The notes under the pieces are model-generated. The model did not search any database. It had not been told where the DNA came from and saw only the letters and a program-made list of their open reading frames with translations. The translations under genes and the position numbers were made by a program. From Promicromonospora panici (lineage in GTDB: Bacteria; Actinomycetota; Actinomycetes; Actinomycetales; Cellulomonadaceae): DNA of 64,000 nt. The stretch's first letter is position 1, and each line of letters opens with the position of its first letter. The stretch spans positions 124,001 through 188,000 of the forward strand of contig NZ_UWYY01000013.1 of assembly GCF_900608595.1 (NCBI RefSeq), in the 5' to 3' direction. This document shows, piece after piece, positions 25,513 through 36,003 of this stretch.

Positions 25513-26934
25513 TCAGATTGGTGTGTTTGTGTGCCATGTGCCGTCCGCCGCGATGCTCAGTTGGTAAGCCTCGAACGTTTGCTGGAGCGTCCACAGTTCC
25601 CGAGGGTCGTTTCGATACTCGGTAAGGAGCGTCCCGTCTTTGCCGGTCAGGTGCAGTGCCAGGAGGCGAATGATCCATCGGTTGATGTGGCTGACCAAGA
25701 TCGATTTCCGAGCGTCGGGCAGATTGCCTCGGTCGGCGTGCTTGATGGTGTTGTAGTTGTCCGCGATCGCTCGTGCTAGGCCCTCGGTGGCGGCGATCTG
25801 CTCGGGCCAACTGATGTCGAGCACGTGGATGCACCGGTACGCGTGGGTGGCCGTGGTAGGCATACCGCGGCCGTTATAGGTGGTGCTCTCGCCTTCGCGT
25901 GGCCCAATCTCTCGGCTGGCCGCTTCGAGGCTTGTAAAGGTGGACATCACAGTCTCCTCGACCAGTACCCCTGGACGTCCGAAAGCATTGACTGCCGGGA
26001 GGATGAACCGTTTCCACCTCTTGTAGTTCTCGGCCCACGTCTCCAGGCCGTCGTGACCGATCTGCGCGAGGTAGGCGATGGGCCGTTCCTTATGGTCAGG
26101 CATCGGCAGCGAACCGTCACGGACCGTACGGGTGCTGACTAGGTCTACGAACGGTGTATCGATGACCTCGCCGTTCGCGAATCGGTCGACGAAGCGCTGA
26201 TCACGAAGTCTGTGACGCCGGAAGGCGATCCGTGACCCGTAGAGCAGCACGAGGAGATTGGCGACCTTTCGCTGCTCTACGAGATGATCGAGGAACGGGC
26301 GTGGTTGAGGGAACGAACTGTCGAGCACGACATCATCGGCGATGAGATGGCGACGCCCGCGGTCATCGTCTTCCTGTGAGGATCGCCAGACGGACTCCAG
26401 TGTGAGTGTGGCCTCGCCCTGCTCCCAGGTGACAGGCTCAGCGCTCTGAACGTTCACGGTGTAGCTCCTTGCACGGCTGATGCGTCCGTCAGGCTCGCTT
26501 GCCAGATCCGCGCTCACCGAAGTCAGTCCGGTCCAGTCGTTCAGCCGGTCGAGCCAGCTTCTGATCTGCTCTACCTCCAAAGGATCCGCCAGCGCGCCGT
26601 CACGGTGAGATAGGACGGTTTCGCCCGCCTGGATGGTCCCACGAGCCGCGGTCAACCCGCCCGGCAAGGAGTGCCCATCCCAACGGAGATCGAACAATGA
26701 GATCGGCCCCTCGACCGACTGGAAGAGCAGGTTCGTAGGCGGTGTCCGGGAGTCGAACCACTCCCGCACGTGGGTGAACTGCCCAGTCTCGTCCCAGGTA
26801 AGGAAGGGAACCTCGATGAGAACTCCGCGCGCTTTGTCGAGCGTGAGCGTCGCACCGACGTACGGAGTCCCTTCGACCCCATCAACAAGCAACCCCGCAA
26901 GAGCCTGCCCGGACTTCATGTACTCGATCACCAT
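25513..26934 (-). CDS. ApeA-like protein, candidate antiphage effector
   Basis: 473 residues from ATG 26934, with GGAGG eight bases upstream. The N-terminal ~170 residues (GQALAGLLVDGVEGTPYVGATLTL...LLFQSVEGPISLFDLRW) look like the beta-rich ApeA N-terminal domain. The C-terminal ~190 residues are helical with NYNTIKHADRGN and a long amphipathic helix (HINRWIIRLLALHL), matching the HEPN-like half of ApeA-type proteins. In E. coli ApeA is a single-gene abortive-infection protein that cleaves RNA. The Arg of an R-x4-6-H site is not clearly spaced here, so catalytic activity is uncertain. Confidence 0.5.
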   Translation of the reverse strand: MVIEYMKSGQALAGLLVDGVEGTPYVGATLTLDKARGVLIEVPFLTWDETGQFTHVREWFDSRTPPTNLLFQSVEGPISLFDLRWDGHSLPGGLTAARGTIQAGETVLSHRDGALADPLEVEQIRSWLDRLNDWTGLTSVSADLASEPDGRISRARSYTVNVQSAEPVTWEQGEATLTLESVWRSSQEDDDRGRRHLIADDVVLDSSFPQPRPFLDHLVEQRKVANLLVLLYGSRIAFRRHRLRDQRFVDRFANGEVIDTPFVDLVSTRTVRDGSLPMPDHKERPIAYLAQIGHDGLETWAENYKRWKRFILPAVNAFGRPGVLVEETVMSTFTSLEAASREIGPREGESTTYNGRGMPTTATHAYRCIHVLDISWPEQIAATEGLARAIADNYNTIKHADRGNLPDARKSILVSHINRWIIRLLALHLTGKDGTLLTEYRNDPRELWTLQQTFEAYQLSIAADGTWHTNTPI

Positions 26935-27242
26935 CGCGTCTGCCCTCCAACAAGACAACGACCCGATCTTGACGACCAACCGACTGCGCCGCCAGCATCC
27001 GCCTGGGTGAACTCGACGTCGTAGGGGATTCGGCCCTGTTAACTGGCTGTTTTCGTTGCCGAGTGCCGTGCGCCCCGGCCACCTGGCATGGAGGCTGACG
27101 GGTGGCAAGAGATGTGGAACAGCCGCTTCTCGGCATCAGTGGCGCTCCAACGAGGGACTGATACATGATGTGGCACGCGGGGCGGGACAGGCGCGGGGCT
27201 GCTTCAAACCGCGTCGGCGGGACCAGCCGCTCGCGCGCTGCT

Positions 27243-28061
27243 TCAAAGTCGGCGGTGCACCTCACGCTTGACCTGCGCGGCTAGCTCATCCACCGCTACG
27301 CCGTACTCATCAGCAATATCTCCGAGCGCCATCCGCATAACCAGGTCGCGGGTCTCCTCGGGCTGGTCACGTACGCGGTCGCTGCGATATCTGAAGTAGC
27401 CGTGCCCGTCGACCTCGACTGGCACGTTCATGCTGCGGGATGCGTGGAAGCGATGGAGTAGGGCGAAGCATGCCCGCGCCTTCGCAGCTACGGCGTCAGT
27501 GGCGTCGATCAGCAGCAGCGCGTTCAGCTGGTCGATCTGCTCGGTGGGCAGGTCGGCCAACTTCACCTCACGCGAGAACACGGCCGATTGCGTGTACTCG
27601 CGGCGGCCCATGAGCATGGTCAGTAGCTCGACATAGAGGTCGCGCCGCGCCGTATGGCTCGCTATGCGGCGGTCGAACAATTGCCGACCGAGCAGGCCGA
27701 CTGCCCCGGCGAGGATAGCGATAGCCCCACCGACCACGGCAGGCACGAGGTCATCGTTCAGGGACTCAATGCTGAGCTTCGACAGCGGGGCTGCCCAGGT
27801 GCCGCGCCGGTGGACGGGCTCACAGGGTGGCAAGTACTTCGAACGCCCGGCGGAGCCTGTGGCCAGCGGATGTTCCGGTGTGCCGGTGTCAAACAGCAGT
27901 ACGGCGTGTAGCTCATGCGGGACCGGTCCCCGGTTGCGGGTGCTGCGTCCTACCGGTTCAGCCTCTGGTGGAGGCACGGTCAACCTCTCCGGCTCGCAAC
28001 GTTCGTGGCGAGTCCGAGGGCTTGCAGCGGCTTGGCCCGGCTGATAGCAGCGCGCGGACAC
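27243..28061 (-). CDS. Single-pass membrane protein of unknown function
   Basis: The frame is open from 28061, but the first ~95 residues are low-complexity and not protein-like, so the real start is probably nearer 27750 (GTG codons there). The supported part has a membrane segment VPAVVGGAIAILAGAVGLLG, then a helical, charged cytoplasmic region (RRDLYVELLTMLMGRREYT, AKARACFALLHRFHASRSM). Similar small membrane-helical proteins are common in actinobacterial islands. No function can be given. Confidence 0.45.
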   Translation of the reverse strand: MSARCYQPGQAAASPRTRHERCEPERLTVPPPEAEPVGRSTRNRGPVPHELHAVLLFDTGTPEHPLATGSAGRSKYLPPCEPVHRRGTWAAPLSKLSIESLNDDLVPAVVGGAIAILAGAVGLLGRQLFDRRIASHTARRDLYVELLTMLMGRREYTQSAVFSREVKLADLPTEQIDQLNALLLIDATDAVAAKARACFALLHRFHASRSMNVPVEVDGHGYFRYRSDRVRDQPEETRDLVMRMALGDIADEYGVAVDELAAQVKREVHRRL

Positions 28062-28409
28062 GGAAGTTCACCCGGCCGTCTCGGGTGAATTCATGCGATA
28101 TCGCCATGATCTGCTTGGTAACCCCGTTGGTTGCGGCTTAGGGTCCTCGGCGAGACGAGCGGACTGGTATCCGTCTGACGTGCCCCAGCTCACCGACGTG
28201 TGTGAACCGAGGCGCTGGACGCGGCGCATCTTCCAGGATGCCCGTACGGACGCCGGATCCTCTGGCCTTGCTGGGTGTGTCCTCCGCCTTAATGGACTGC
28301 ACGCCGAGGATTGGCACGCAGCTGCCCGCACGGCGGTGCCGTTTAGGCGCCAGCGATCTTCATATGAGTGTTCCAAACCGGACGACGTAGGAATTGGTGG
28401 AGGATGCAG
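28062..28409. other. Non-coding region upstream of the RHS gene
   Basis: About 350 bases without a supported gene. It should hold the promoter of the RHS operon. A ribosome binding site GGTGGAGG at 28396-28403 sits just before the RHS start. Confidence 0.4.
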
Positions 28410-31400
28410 GTGCGCGGTTCGAGGCTTCTCAGCGCAGTCGCAGTAGTTTCGCTATCGGTCAGTGTATGGCTGGCACCAGCCTCGACCGTTGCGACCGCCG
28501 TAACGAAAGCGAGCGAATCAGGCCGGGTGGACGTGGTCCCTGCCACGCCGCCGAGGACCGGACCCACAGAGCCAGTTGCGTCCGTGCCTCCATTGGGTAC
28601 CAACGTCGAGATCCCGGCGGGCAACTTCGACCCGGTGACGCCTGTGTCGGTTCCCAACATGTCCTACCAGCACAACGGTGTTCCGGGGATCGGGCGTACC
28701 CGGGGTGTTTCACCGACTGATGGCGAGCGGAACGTCGGAACGACTCCAACCCTCACAGGTGGAACCGTTGGGAAGAAGCCGGCGGAGGGCGTGGAATGGC
28801 GCTACACGGTCTGCTGGGTTCGCGCAGACGACTGTGACACAGCGCCAGCGGCTCGGTCCGGCTGGACCTCTGCATCGTCGTGGAAGGTCCCCTCCGGCAA
28901 GCTTGCTGCCAGCGCCACCTACGTCTGGTTTGTGCAAGTCCGGATCGGGGGCTACGAGATGTTGGAGCTCGCTCGGTCGGCGTACTGGTTCTCCACGGGA
29001 GACAGCATGGCGTCTCCAACGACTGGCGATGAGCAGATTCGGCTGCGATCGCCCGCGATGCAGTCGCGGATATCCACTCTGCGGCCAACGCTCGAAATGG
29101 CTCTTGTCCACGCGGCGCCGGACGACTACGAGTATTCATTCACGGTGTGGCTGTGTCAGGACGACAATTGCTCAACCACCACTCCGGTCGCCGACTCGGG
29201 CTGGATCACCAGAACGAGCTGGCAGGTTCCGGCAGGTGCGCTGGTCTGGGGCGCGACATACAAATGGACTGCCGATTCACGTAGCAATCAGTACATCAGT
29301 TTTCTCTACACGCCAGAGAACACCTTCGCCACGACGGTCCCGGTCCCAGCCGGCGCCTCGTTCGGCCTGGACTCTCAAGCCACCCGAGTAGCGGGAGTTA
29401 GCCTTTCCGATCGGCATTTCGAGCACACCGCGACTGACGCCATTCTCCCAACCGCCGGAGTACCTCTTGCGCTGGCGCGCAACTACTCGTCGTCTAATGA
29501 TGCGGTCGGAGCCTTCGGGCGTGGCTGGTCCTCAGTCCTTGACATGAGCGTTGAGTCGACCACTACTGGCATGATCGTGAATCTCGCTGACGGGCATCAG
29601 GTCGGCTTTGGCAAGAACGCCGACGGCAGTTTCGGGCCGGCGGCAGGCAGCCAGCTAATGTCGTTGGAGTCATGCAGCAGCCCGTGCATGGCAAAATATA
29701 CGGACGGCAGCGGCACTGTGTTCCAGTTCGGGGCCCTCGGCGTGACTTCCATCCGCACACAGGATGGTCAAGTCACCGAATTCACGCGCGCGATTGACAG
29801 TCGAATCACCGGAATCACCGACGTGACATCCCAACGCTCCTTCAAAGTGATCTGGGCTGGGTCCAGGGTGACGGCCGTTGACCTTGTCGGTGCGCCGACC
29901 GGGGCCCACTTCCATTGGCGCTATCTGTATGACGGCGAGAACCTCAGCTCGGTGTGCCGTCCAGCGGCAGAGAACATCTGCACGTCCTACAGTTACGTCG
30001 GTACCCCCGCGCTCCTGTCCGCTGCGACCACGCCGGACGGGGGCGGGTCAACGACCATTACCTACAGTGCAGGTGCAGTCGCGCAAGTCACCAACGGGAA
30101 CGGCATCCATCGTTTTGCGTCCACCAACATCACGGGCGGAAAGCGCGTCACTGTCACCAACGGAGCGGGTGCTGTCGACACATACGAGATCGACGGCTGG
30201 GGCCGCACCCGAAAGCTGACCAACAGTAGGGGTGGCGTCGAGCTGTGGGGATTCAACAACGACGGACAGACCAAAGCCTACAAGCCCGCCGACGGGTCAT
30301 TTGTTGCCTTTGGGTATGACGATGAGGGTCGCTTGCGGCAAAAAGTGACTTATCCGGAACACGCCGCACACGGTGAGCAAGGCACCGAGGACTATACGGT
30401 CGCCTATGGCATCGAGCAATACGAATACATCTCGTCGGGCACCGCTCAAGGGCGACCTCGTCTGGTTACATCTCCGAATAGCAACTACTACTTCTACAGT
30501 GGCTTCTTCGACCCCCCTACGCTGACCGAGCTTCGCGCGAATGCGGCAGTGGAGTACCAGTACGACGCGACGGGCCGCATTTCGAAGATCTATCACGGGT
30601 CGTCAGTAGGATCGCCCCGCCCCGCCGAGACCTACACGTACACCACCGGCGACGAAGTGGCGGAAGCGGGCGGGACCATACCGAGCGGCTTGATCGAGAC
30701 GGTCACCGATCCCGGCGGCAACGTCACCCGGTTTACCTATACCAAGCAGGGGCAGCTGGCGGTCGTAACTGACCCGTTGGGCGCGAAGACCACTTACTCG
30801 TACGACTGGGCAGGGCGGCTGCTCAAGACGGTCAAGAGTGGCGAGGGCGTGGCGAGCCAGACCACGACGTACACGTACACCGACACCGGGTTGGTGGAAT
30901 CGGTTGAGTCCGCGGCCACGATGAACGTGATCACCGGCGGGCTACATCGGCAGCGTGTGACCTTCGAGCACGACGGGGACGGGAATGTCATCCGTGAGAT
31001 CTCCCGAGACCTGGAAAGCGGTAAGGAGCGGTCGGTTTCCTACGAGCTGGATCCGTTCGGGCGAGTCCTGTCAGCCACAGATGCCGACGGTGTCGTGCAG
31101 CAGCGCAATACCTACGACGAGCATGGCAACGTCGTGGCTCGTACGGACGCGGACGGGCGGACCGTTGAGATGACCTATTCACCGGAGGGCGACCTGCTCC
31201 GCCAGGCGGCCGTGACCGGTGAAGACGGCGGCGAGTCTCAGGCGGACCTGGCGTCCTACACGTACGACAAATCTGGTCGGGTACGGACCAGGACTGACCG
31301 CTCCGGCGTCACTCGCCAGTACTCCTATTACATGGATGACCGGATCGAAGAAGTCATGGCGGTCAACGTCCCTGATGGAAGCGGTGGGACCCGCAAGGTG

Positions 31401-34400
31401 CGTGAGAGTGCCTACCTGTACAACCAGGCGGGCGATATCGCGCTCGCGCAGGAGAACGGCACGACCACCCAAGTGACGTACGACCGCGTGCGACGGCCCG
31501 TGTCGATCGCCACCAACGACGGCTCTGGGCCCGAGGGCGACACTGGCGTCAAGCGAGAGACACGGCTGACGTACGACACGCGCGGCCTGATCACGCGGGA
31601 ACAGGCTATGGGCGGTGACACGCCGATCAGCGTGACCACCAACTCGTACGACGGTGCGGGCAACCTCGTGCAGACCTCAGTCGGATCAGCAGCCGACGAT
31701 CCGACAGCCTCCACGATCCGGATCGACCGGGACGCCTTCGGACGCGTCGTGATCGCGACAGACCCGCGCTCGACCACCGAGAACCCTCTGGAGACCCGCT
31801 ACTCGTGGGACGGGCTGGACCGGGCCGTGACCGAGACATCTTGGTCTCCTCAGGGTGAGTTGATGTCCCGCTACGGGTATGACGCGTTCGGAAATCAGAC
31901 GAACGAGGAGTTCCCGTCCGGCGCACGTGTCGACCGGACCTTTGACGCGCAGGACCGGATGACGTCTCAGACCCGACCGTATCGGGTTGGAGACGAGCGA
32001 GAGGTCGAACGCTGGAAGTACACGCCTGGTGGCTTGCTGCAGGAACAGGCCGACCCGATCGGTATGACCTCGACGTACGAGCACGATGCACTCGGGCAGA
32101 TCACGTCGACGACGCGGACGCTCGGTGACGAACAGAGAGTCGAACGCTACGCCTACGACAAGGCCGGAAACCCGGTCCGGTACGTTGATCCGGAAGGCGC
32201 GGTCACGACAGCGGCATTCGATTGGCGTGGCAATAAGACAGAGCAGACCTTTGACGCTGACGGTATCGCCGCGACTTGGCGGTACACATATGACGAGCTC
32301 GGGCGTCTGACGTCGGAGACGAGTCCGGAGGGCGAGGCAACTCGCGCCCATTACAACGCGCTCGACGAGATCGTGTCGATCACTGATGTGACCGGTCGGA
32401 CGGTGGAATTTAGTCGCGATCCCGCGGGACGGGTCGTGGAGCAACGTGATTCGCATGGCGCGACGACCTGGGTCAACTACGACTATGCCGATAACCCGGT
32501 GCGGCTCTCGCTCGTGGATCCCACCTCGGATGCGGTCCTGCGCAGCTGGGGTTGGACCTATGACCGTGCGGGCCTGCAAACGCGACAGGTCGACCCGCTG
32601 GGCGGCGTGCGGGAGTTCACCTACGACCAGCGGGAGAACCTGACCGAACTTGTCTACGAAGACGGTGCCACCTCGCGCGTCGAGTACGACCTGGACGGCA
32701 ACCCGGTCACGTTCACCGATCAGCGCGGGAACAAGACCACCGCGACGTACACACCGAACGGAGACCTGACGGCATTGGTAGAGCCGGCAGTAGCGGGGGC
32801 GACGGAGCCGGGGGACCGGACGTTCACCTGGGACTACGACGCGGCTGGCCGCGAGATCGCATCCTCCACACCTGACGGCGTCGCCACGGCAACCACGTAC
32901 AACATCGACGGCATGCCGACCAAGGTCACCGCCATGGACGCTGACGGTACGAGCGAGCGGACCTTCACCTATGACGCGGCCGGTCGCATGACGGGCTTCT
33001 CGCATCCCGACGGTGTCCAGGAGGTCTCCTACGACGACATGGGGCGACTGACCACATCTGACGGTCCGGTAGGCGACTCGGCCTTTACTTACGATCGGGA
33101 CGGCAGAATGCTGTCCCAGACCGACGCCGCCGGAACCAGCACCTACACCTGGGACGCGGGCGATCAGTTAGCCTCAGCCGAACTGCCCGACGGCGACGTC
33201 TACGAGTACCAGTACGCCAACGGCGACTTGGTCGCGGTGGACGGGCCGAGCACCTCCGAGCGCCTCGAGTGGGACCTCCTGGGCAACGTCACCAGCCAGG
33301 CCGTGACCTCCGGGACACAGCAGGTCGTCCAGGACACCTACACGCATGACGCAGTGGGCAACCGCCTGAGCGTTAACTCGAACCGGAACGGCGGGACTCA
33401 GACCGGGTACGAGTACGACTTGCGCAACCGGCTCACGGGATGGACAGATGCGTCCGGTGACCACACGGTCAACTGGGACGCCGCGAACAATCTCATCGCC
33501 GTGGATGGCCAGACACGCGAGTACAACGCTCGCAACCAACTGCTGAGCATCGGTGCCCGGACCTTCGACTACTCGCCGGCCGGCCTGCGAACCCGTTCCG
33601 GTCAGGACGAGTACACCTACGACCGGTTCGGACAGCTGACGTCGGACGGGAACCATACCTTCGCCTACGACGGGCTTGGACGCATGGTTGCAATCGATCA
33701 GCAGCAGCTGGCTTACTTGGGACTTGCGCGTGACCCATCCACGATCGGGGATACGGCCACAACTCGCGACCCCCTCGGTGGCCTGCTGGAACTCGGCGGC
33801 TCGCGCGCGATCTCTGACCCGCACGGAGACATCATCGCGGTAGCTGCGTCGGACGGTGCACAGACAGTCGCCTATGACCCGTTCGGGCAGCCGACCGAAT
33901 CGATCGTCGCGAACGGTCCGGGATTCCAAGGGGACGTAACCAGCGGTGGCATGGTCAACATGGATGCCCGCTGGTACGACCCAAGCACCGCGACGTTCAT
34001 CACCAGGGACAACATCGACCTGCCGCTCGACGAGCAGAACCGGTATGCGTACGCGATGGGCAACCCAGTCCGGTATTCCGACCCCACGGGTCATTGCGCC
34101 ATGGCTGCGCCGGTCTGTGCCGGCGCTGCTGGAGGTGGTGCCGTTGCCGGGCCGCCCGGGGCGGTCGTGGGTGCAGTCGCCGGTCTCGCTGTCATGGGTA
34201 TCGCCGCGCTGGCATACAACGAAGCTGGCTACTCCCTGTCCGACACCAACTTCTCCTCGTGGTCCTACACACTGCCAGGCCGTTCGCCGTCCGAAACCGC
34301 CTCGTCGCGAGCCACCACGAGCGCCGCAGCGCTCACATCATTTGGTACCGCCGCAGGGCTCGGATCGATCTCGGTCCCGGACATGAGCGCTGCCGTTCCA

Positions 34401-35321
34401 CGAACCGGCGGCTACACATACAGCTCCTCTTCCTATGACTTCAGCCAGCAGGGAAGCAGCATATCCACAGCGAATGCCAATATATCCAGGGCAAACGCAA
34501 ACATCTCTAATATCGTCGCTGGGATATCCCAGATCAGCGCAAGCATCGCCCGGATCAACATTCCCAAGATCGACATCAACATCCCGAAGATCAGCATCGA
34601 TATTCCCGAGATACGTATCAACATCCCCCAATTTGGAATCGACCGCCCCTCGTGGGCCTACCCAGATCCATTCGTGGCAGCGAACGTTCGGCCCGTCGGG
34701 CAGGCGGCTGGGGGTGTTTCGACGGCACTGTGCGGTGTGGCCACGGCAGCGTGCACCGCAACCATTGGCACGCTCGGTGCCTCGTGCGCTGCGCCCGGCG
34801 CGGGACCGACAGCCTGTTCGCCAACACTCGCGGCGCACCTGTGGGCTGCGGTGCCCGAGGCTGGAAACACCGCCGCCTCCGGAGCGGCAGCGGGAGCAGG
34901 TGCCAACGGTGCTCGCTCGGAGTGTGGTCCCGACCAAGTGTTGACCGAACTCGGTTGCCAGGATCTACTGAAGATCCTGCAGGATAAGGTCAACGAGGTG
35001 CGCGACAGCTTGCGTAGCAATAAGTCTCTGAGGGACGATGCGCTTTCTGACGCGGAGTTGAAAGCCGAGTCGGAGAAGGCATTCCTTGAGCCGATGAACA
35101 ACGGTAAAGCGATCGAACGAATCGTCGCAAGGGATCCGCTGATCCGCCGGCACTTCGAGCACCAAGGGGGTGCCAGCCGTCCGGACTTCGTCGCCAGGAC
35201 AACGAACAAGATGTATGAACTCACGACGAACAACCCGTCGACGATCGCAGACCACCTTCGCAGGTCGTACGTTGCTGCCGAGCGCATCGCTAAGTATGTG
35301 CCGTGGAAATTTGGGAGCTGA
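28410..35321 (+). CDS. RHS-repeat polymorphic toxin, secreted, with C-terminal nuclease-like domain
   Basis: About 2303 residues from GTG 28410 (GGAGG six bases upstream; ATG 28404 and 28368 are in frame). A signal peptide (LLSAVAVVSLSVSVWLAPAS) is followed by two Ig/FN3-like modules with paired Cys, a DUF6531-like segment (TAGVPLALARNYSS, about residue 350), dozens of YD repeats (about 560-1770) and the RHS core end DARWYDPSTATFITRD...DPTG (about 1891). Beyond it lie a Gly/Ala region, a heptad-repeat linker (about 2010-2080), and a ~130-residue tip. The tip has ASRPDFVARTTNKMYELTT, a D...ExT pattern seen in PD-(D/E)xK-like nuclease toxins. The immunity candidate follows by 4 bases. Confidence 0.85.
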   Translation: MRGSRLLSAVAVVSLSVSVWLAPASTVATAVTKASESGRVDVVPATPPRTGPTEPVASVPPLGTNVEIPAGNFDPVTPVSVPNMSYQHNGVPGIGRTRGVSPTDGERNVGTTPTLTGGTVGKKPAEGVEWRYTVCWVRADDCDTAPAARSGWTSASSWKVPSGKLAASATYVWFVQVRIGGYEMLELARSAYWFSTGDSMASPTTGDEQIRLRSPAMQSRISTLRPTLEMALVHAAPDDYEYSFTVWLCQDDNCSTTTPVADSGWITRTSWQVPAGALVWGATYKWTADSRSNQYISFLYTPENTFATTVPVPAGASFGLDSQATRVAGVSLSDRHFEHTATDAILPTAGVPLALARNYSSSNDAVGAFGRGWSSVLDMSVESTTTGMIVNLADGHQVGFGKNADGSFGPAAGSQLMSLESCSSPCMAKYTDGSGTVFQFGALGVTSIRTQDGQVTEFTRAIDSRITGITDVTSQRSFKVIWAGSRVTAVDLVGAPTGAHFHWRYLYDGENLSSVCRPAAENICTSYSYVGTPALLSAATTPDGGGSTTITYSAGAVAQVTNGNGIHRFASTNITGGKRVTVTNGAGAVDTYEIDGWGRTRKLTNSRGGVELWGFNNDGQTKAYKPADGSFVAFGYDDEGRLRQKVTYPEHAAHGEQGTEDYTVAYGIEQYEYISSGTAQGRPRLVTSPNSNYYFYSGFFDPPTLTELRANAAVEYQYDATGRISKIYHGSSVGSPRPAETYTYTTGDEVAEAGGTIPSGLIETVTDPGGNVTRFTYTKQGQLAVVTDPLGAKTTYSYDWAGRLLKTVKSGEGVASQTTTYTYTDTGLVESVESAATMNVITGGLHRQRVTFEHDGDGNVIREISRDLESGKERSVSYELDPFGRVLSATDADGVVQQRNTYDEHGNVVARTDADGRTVEMTYSPEGDLLRQAAVTGEDGGESQADLASYTYDKSGRVRTRTDRSGVTRQYSYYMDDRIEEVMAVNVPDGSGGTRKVRESAYLYNQAGDIALAQENGTTTQVTYDRVRRPVSIATNDGSGPEGDTGVKRETRLTYDTRGLITREQAMGGDTPISVTTNSYDGAGNLVQTSVGSAADDPTASTIRIDRDAFGRVVIATDPRSTTENPLETRYSWDGLDRAVTETSWSPQGELMSRYGYDAFGNQTNEEFPSGARVDRTFDAQDRMTSQTRPYRVGDEREVERWKYTPGGLLQEQADPIGMTSTYEHDALGQITSTTRTLGDEQRVERYAYDKAGNPVRYVDPEGAVTTAAFDWRGNKTEQTFDADGIAATWRYTYDELGRLTSETSPEGEATRAHYNALDEIVSITDVTGRTVEFSRDPAGRVVEQRDSHGATTWVNYDYADNPVRLSLVDPTSDAVLRSWGWTYDRAGLQTRQVDPLGGVREFTYDQRENLTELVYEDGATSRVEYDLDGNPVTFTDQRGNKTTATYTPNGDLTALVEPAVAGATEPGDRTFTWDYDAAGREIASSTPDGVATATTYNIDGMPTKVTAMDADGTSERTFTYDAAGRMTGFSHPDGVQEVSYDDMGRLTTSDGPVGDSAFTYDRDGRMLSQTDAAGTSTYTWDAGDQLASAELPDGDVYEYQYANGDLVAVDGPSTSERLEWDLLGNVTSQAVTSGTQQVVQDTYTHDAVGNRLSVNSNRNGGTQTGYEYDLRNRLTGWTDASGDHTVNWDAANNLIAVDGQTREYNARNQLLSIGARTFDYSPAGLRTRSGQDEYTYDRFGQLTSDGNHTFAYDGLGRMVAIDQQQLAYLGLARDPSTIGDTATTRDPLGGLLELGGSRAISDPHGDIIAVAASDGAQTVAYDPFGQPTESIVANGPGFQGDVTSGGMVNMDARWYDPSTATFITRDNIDLPLDEQNRYAYAMGNPVRYSDPTGHCAMAAPVCAGAAGGGAVAGPPGAVVGAVAGLAVMGIAALAYNEAGYSLSDTNFSSWSYTLPGRSPSETASSRATTSAAALTSFGTAAGLGSISVPDMSAAVPRTGGYTYSSSSYDFSQQGSSISTANANISRANANISNIVAGISQISASIARINIPKIDINIPKISIDIPEIRINIPQFGIDRPSWAYPDPFVAANVRPVGQAAGGVSTALCGVATAACTATIGTLGASCAAPGAGPTACSPTLAAHLWAAVPEAGNTAASGAAAGAGANGARSECGPDQVLTELGCQDLLKILQDKVNEVRDSLRSNKSLRDDALSDAELKAESEKAFLEPMNNGKAIERIVARDPLIRRHFEHQGGASRPDFVARTTNKMYELTTNNPSTIADHLRRSYVAAERIAKYVPWKFGS

Positions 35322-35325
35322 TGTA

Positions 35326-36003
35326 GTGCCAGGCAAGAGGCTGGATATTCGGGGTGCTGAGCTACGGCGAGGGACCGTCTTGACAGGGATCCGTGCTGAA
35401 GGCGTCACTGTGACTGACTGCTGGAGTGACTGGGGTCCCCCCGACGAGGCTCGACCACGGTTGGAGGACATCTCCATCACTGACGTTCGACTGCGGGACG
35501 TTGCCCTCAACGGTGCTGTCCTCAAGGATGTGACCATTGATGGGCTCGACACGGATAAGCGGTCGATGCTCTTCGACGCCCTCGAACTCGAACACGTCAT
35601 CCTGCGAGGACGCGTGACTACGGTCATTCTCAATCCACGCCACCCGTCTCCCGAGTACGAAGCCGAGTACCTGAATGTGATTCGCGCGCACGAGGCGTCG
35701 GTGGACTGGACCCTCGACATATCTGAAGCGGTGGGCAAGGTCACGCTTCGGGGGCACAACGCGGAGCTCGTCCGGCGAAATCCTGCCACTCAGGCATTAG
35801 TGCGCCAAGAAAATGTGAGTGACGGCAAGTGGCGCGCGCTTGACATGGGGGTCAGTGAATTCGAGATCACCCTGAATATGCTCTCAGAGCGCGGATGGGC
35901 TAATACGATCCTTTGTGCGGATGAGACACGTAAGGACATATTTGAGTCGCAGTTGCGTGTCTTGGACGCGCTTCGAGCGGAAGGGATCGCGGACCAGGAA
36001 TGA
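35326..36003 (+). CDS. Candidate immunity protein, pentapeptide-like beta-helix
   Basis: 225 residues from GTG 35326, four bases after the RHS stop, with GGGAG inside the RHS 3' end. The first ~115 residues read as stacked short repeats: LDIRGAELRRGTVLTGIRAEGVTV, LEDISITDVRLRDVALNGAVLKDVTIDGL, LELEHVILRGRVTTVIL. These alternate hydrophobic residues in a way typical of pentapeptide or beta-helix proteins. The C-terminal part (GVSEFEITLNMLSERGWA) is helical. In polymorphic toxin loci the gene right after the toxin is the immunity gene, so it should neutralise the RHS tip domain. A DNA-mimicking beta-helix would suit a nuclease toxin; that is speculation. Confidence 0.6.
   Translation: MPGKRLDIRGAELRRGTVLTGIRAEGVTVTDCWSDWGPPDEARPRLEDISITDVRLRDVALNGAVLKDVTIDGLDTDKRSMLFDALELEHVILRGRVTTVILNPRHPSPEYEAEYLNVIRAHEASVDWTLDISEAVGKVTLRGHNAELVRRNPATQALVRQENVSDGKWRALDMGVSEFEITLNMLSERGWANTILCADETRKDIFESQLRVLDALRAEGIADQE

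Noticed and set aside
31686..33005. Open frame antisense to the RHS repeats
   Set aside because: The YD repeats on the plus strand explain it; no domain in the antisense product.
30100..33700. Repeat array considered as CRISPR
   Set aside because: The repetition is in protein YD repeats of one gene, with variable DNA sequence and no spacers. No cas genes are present.
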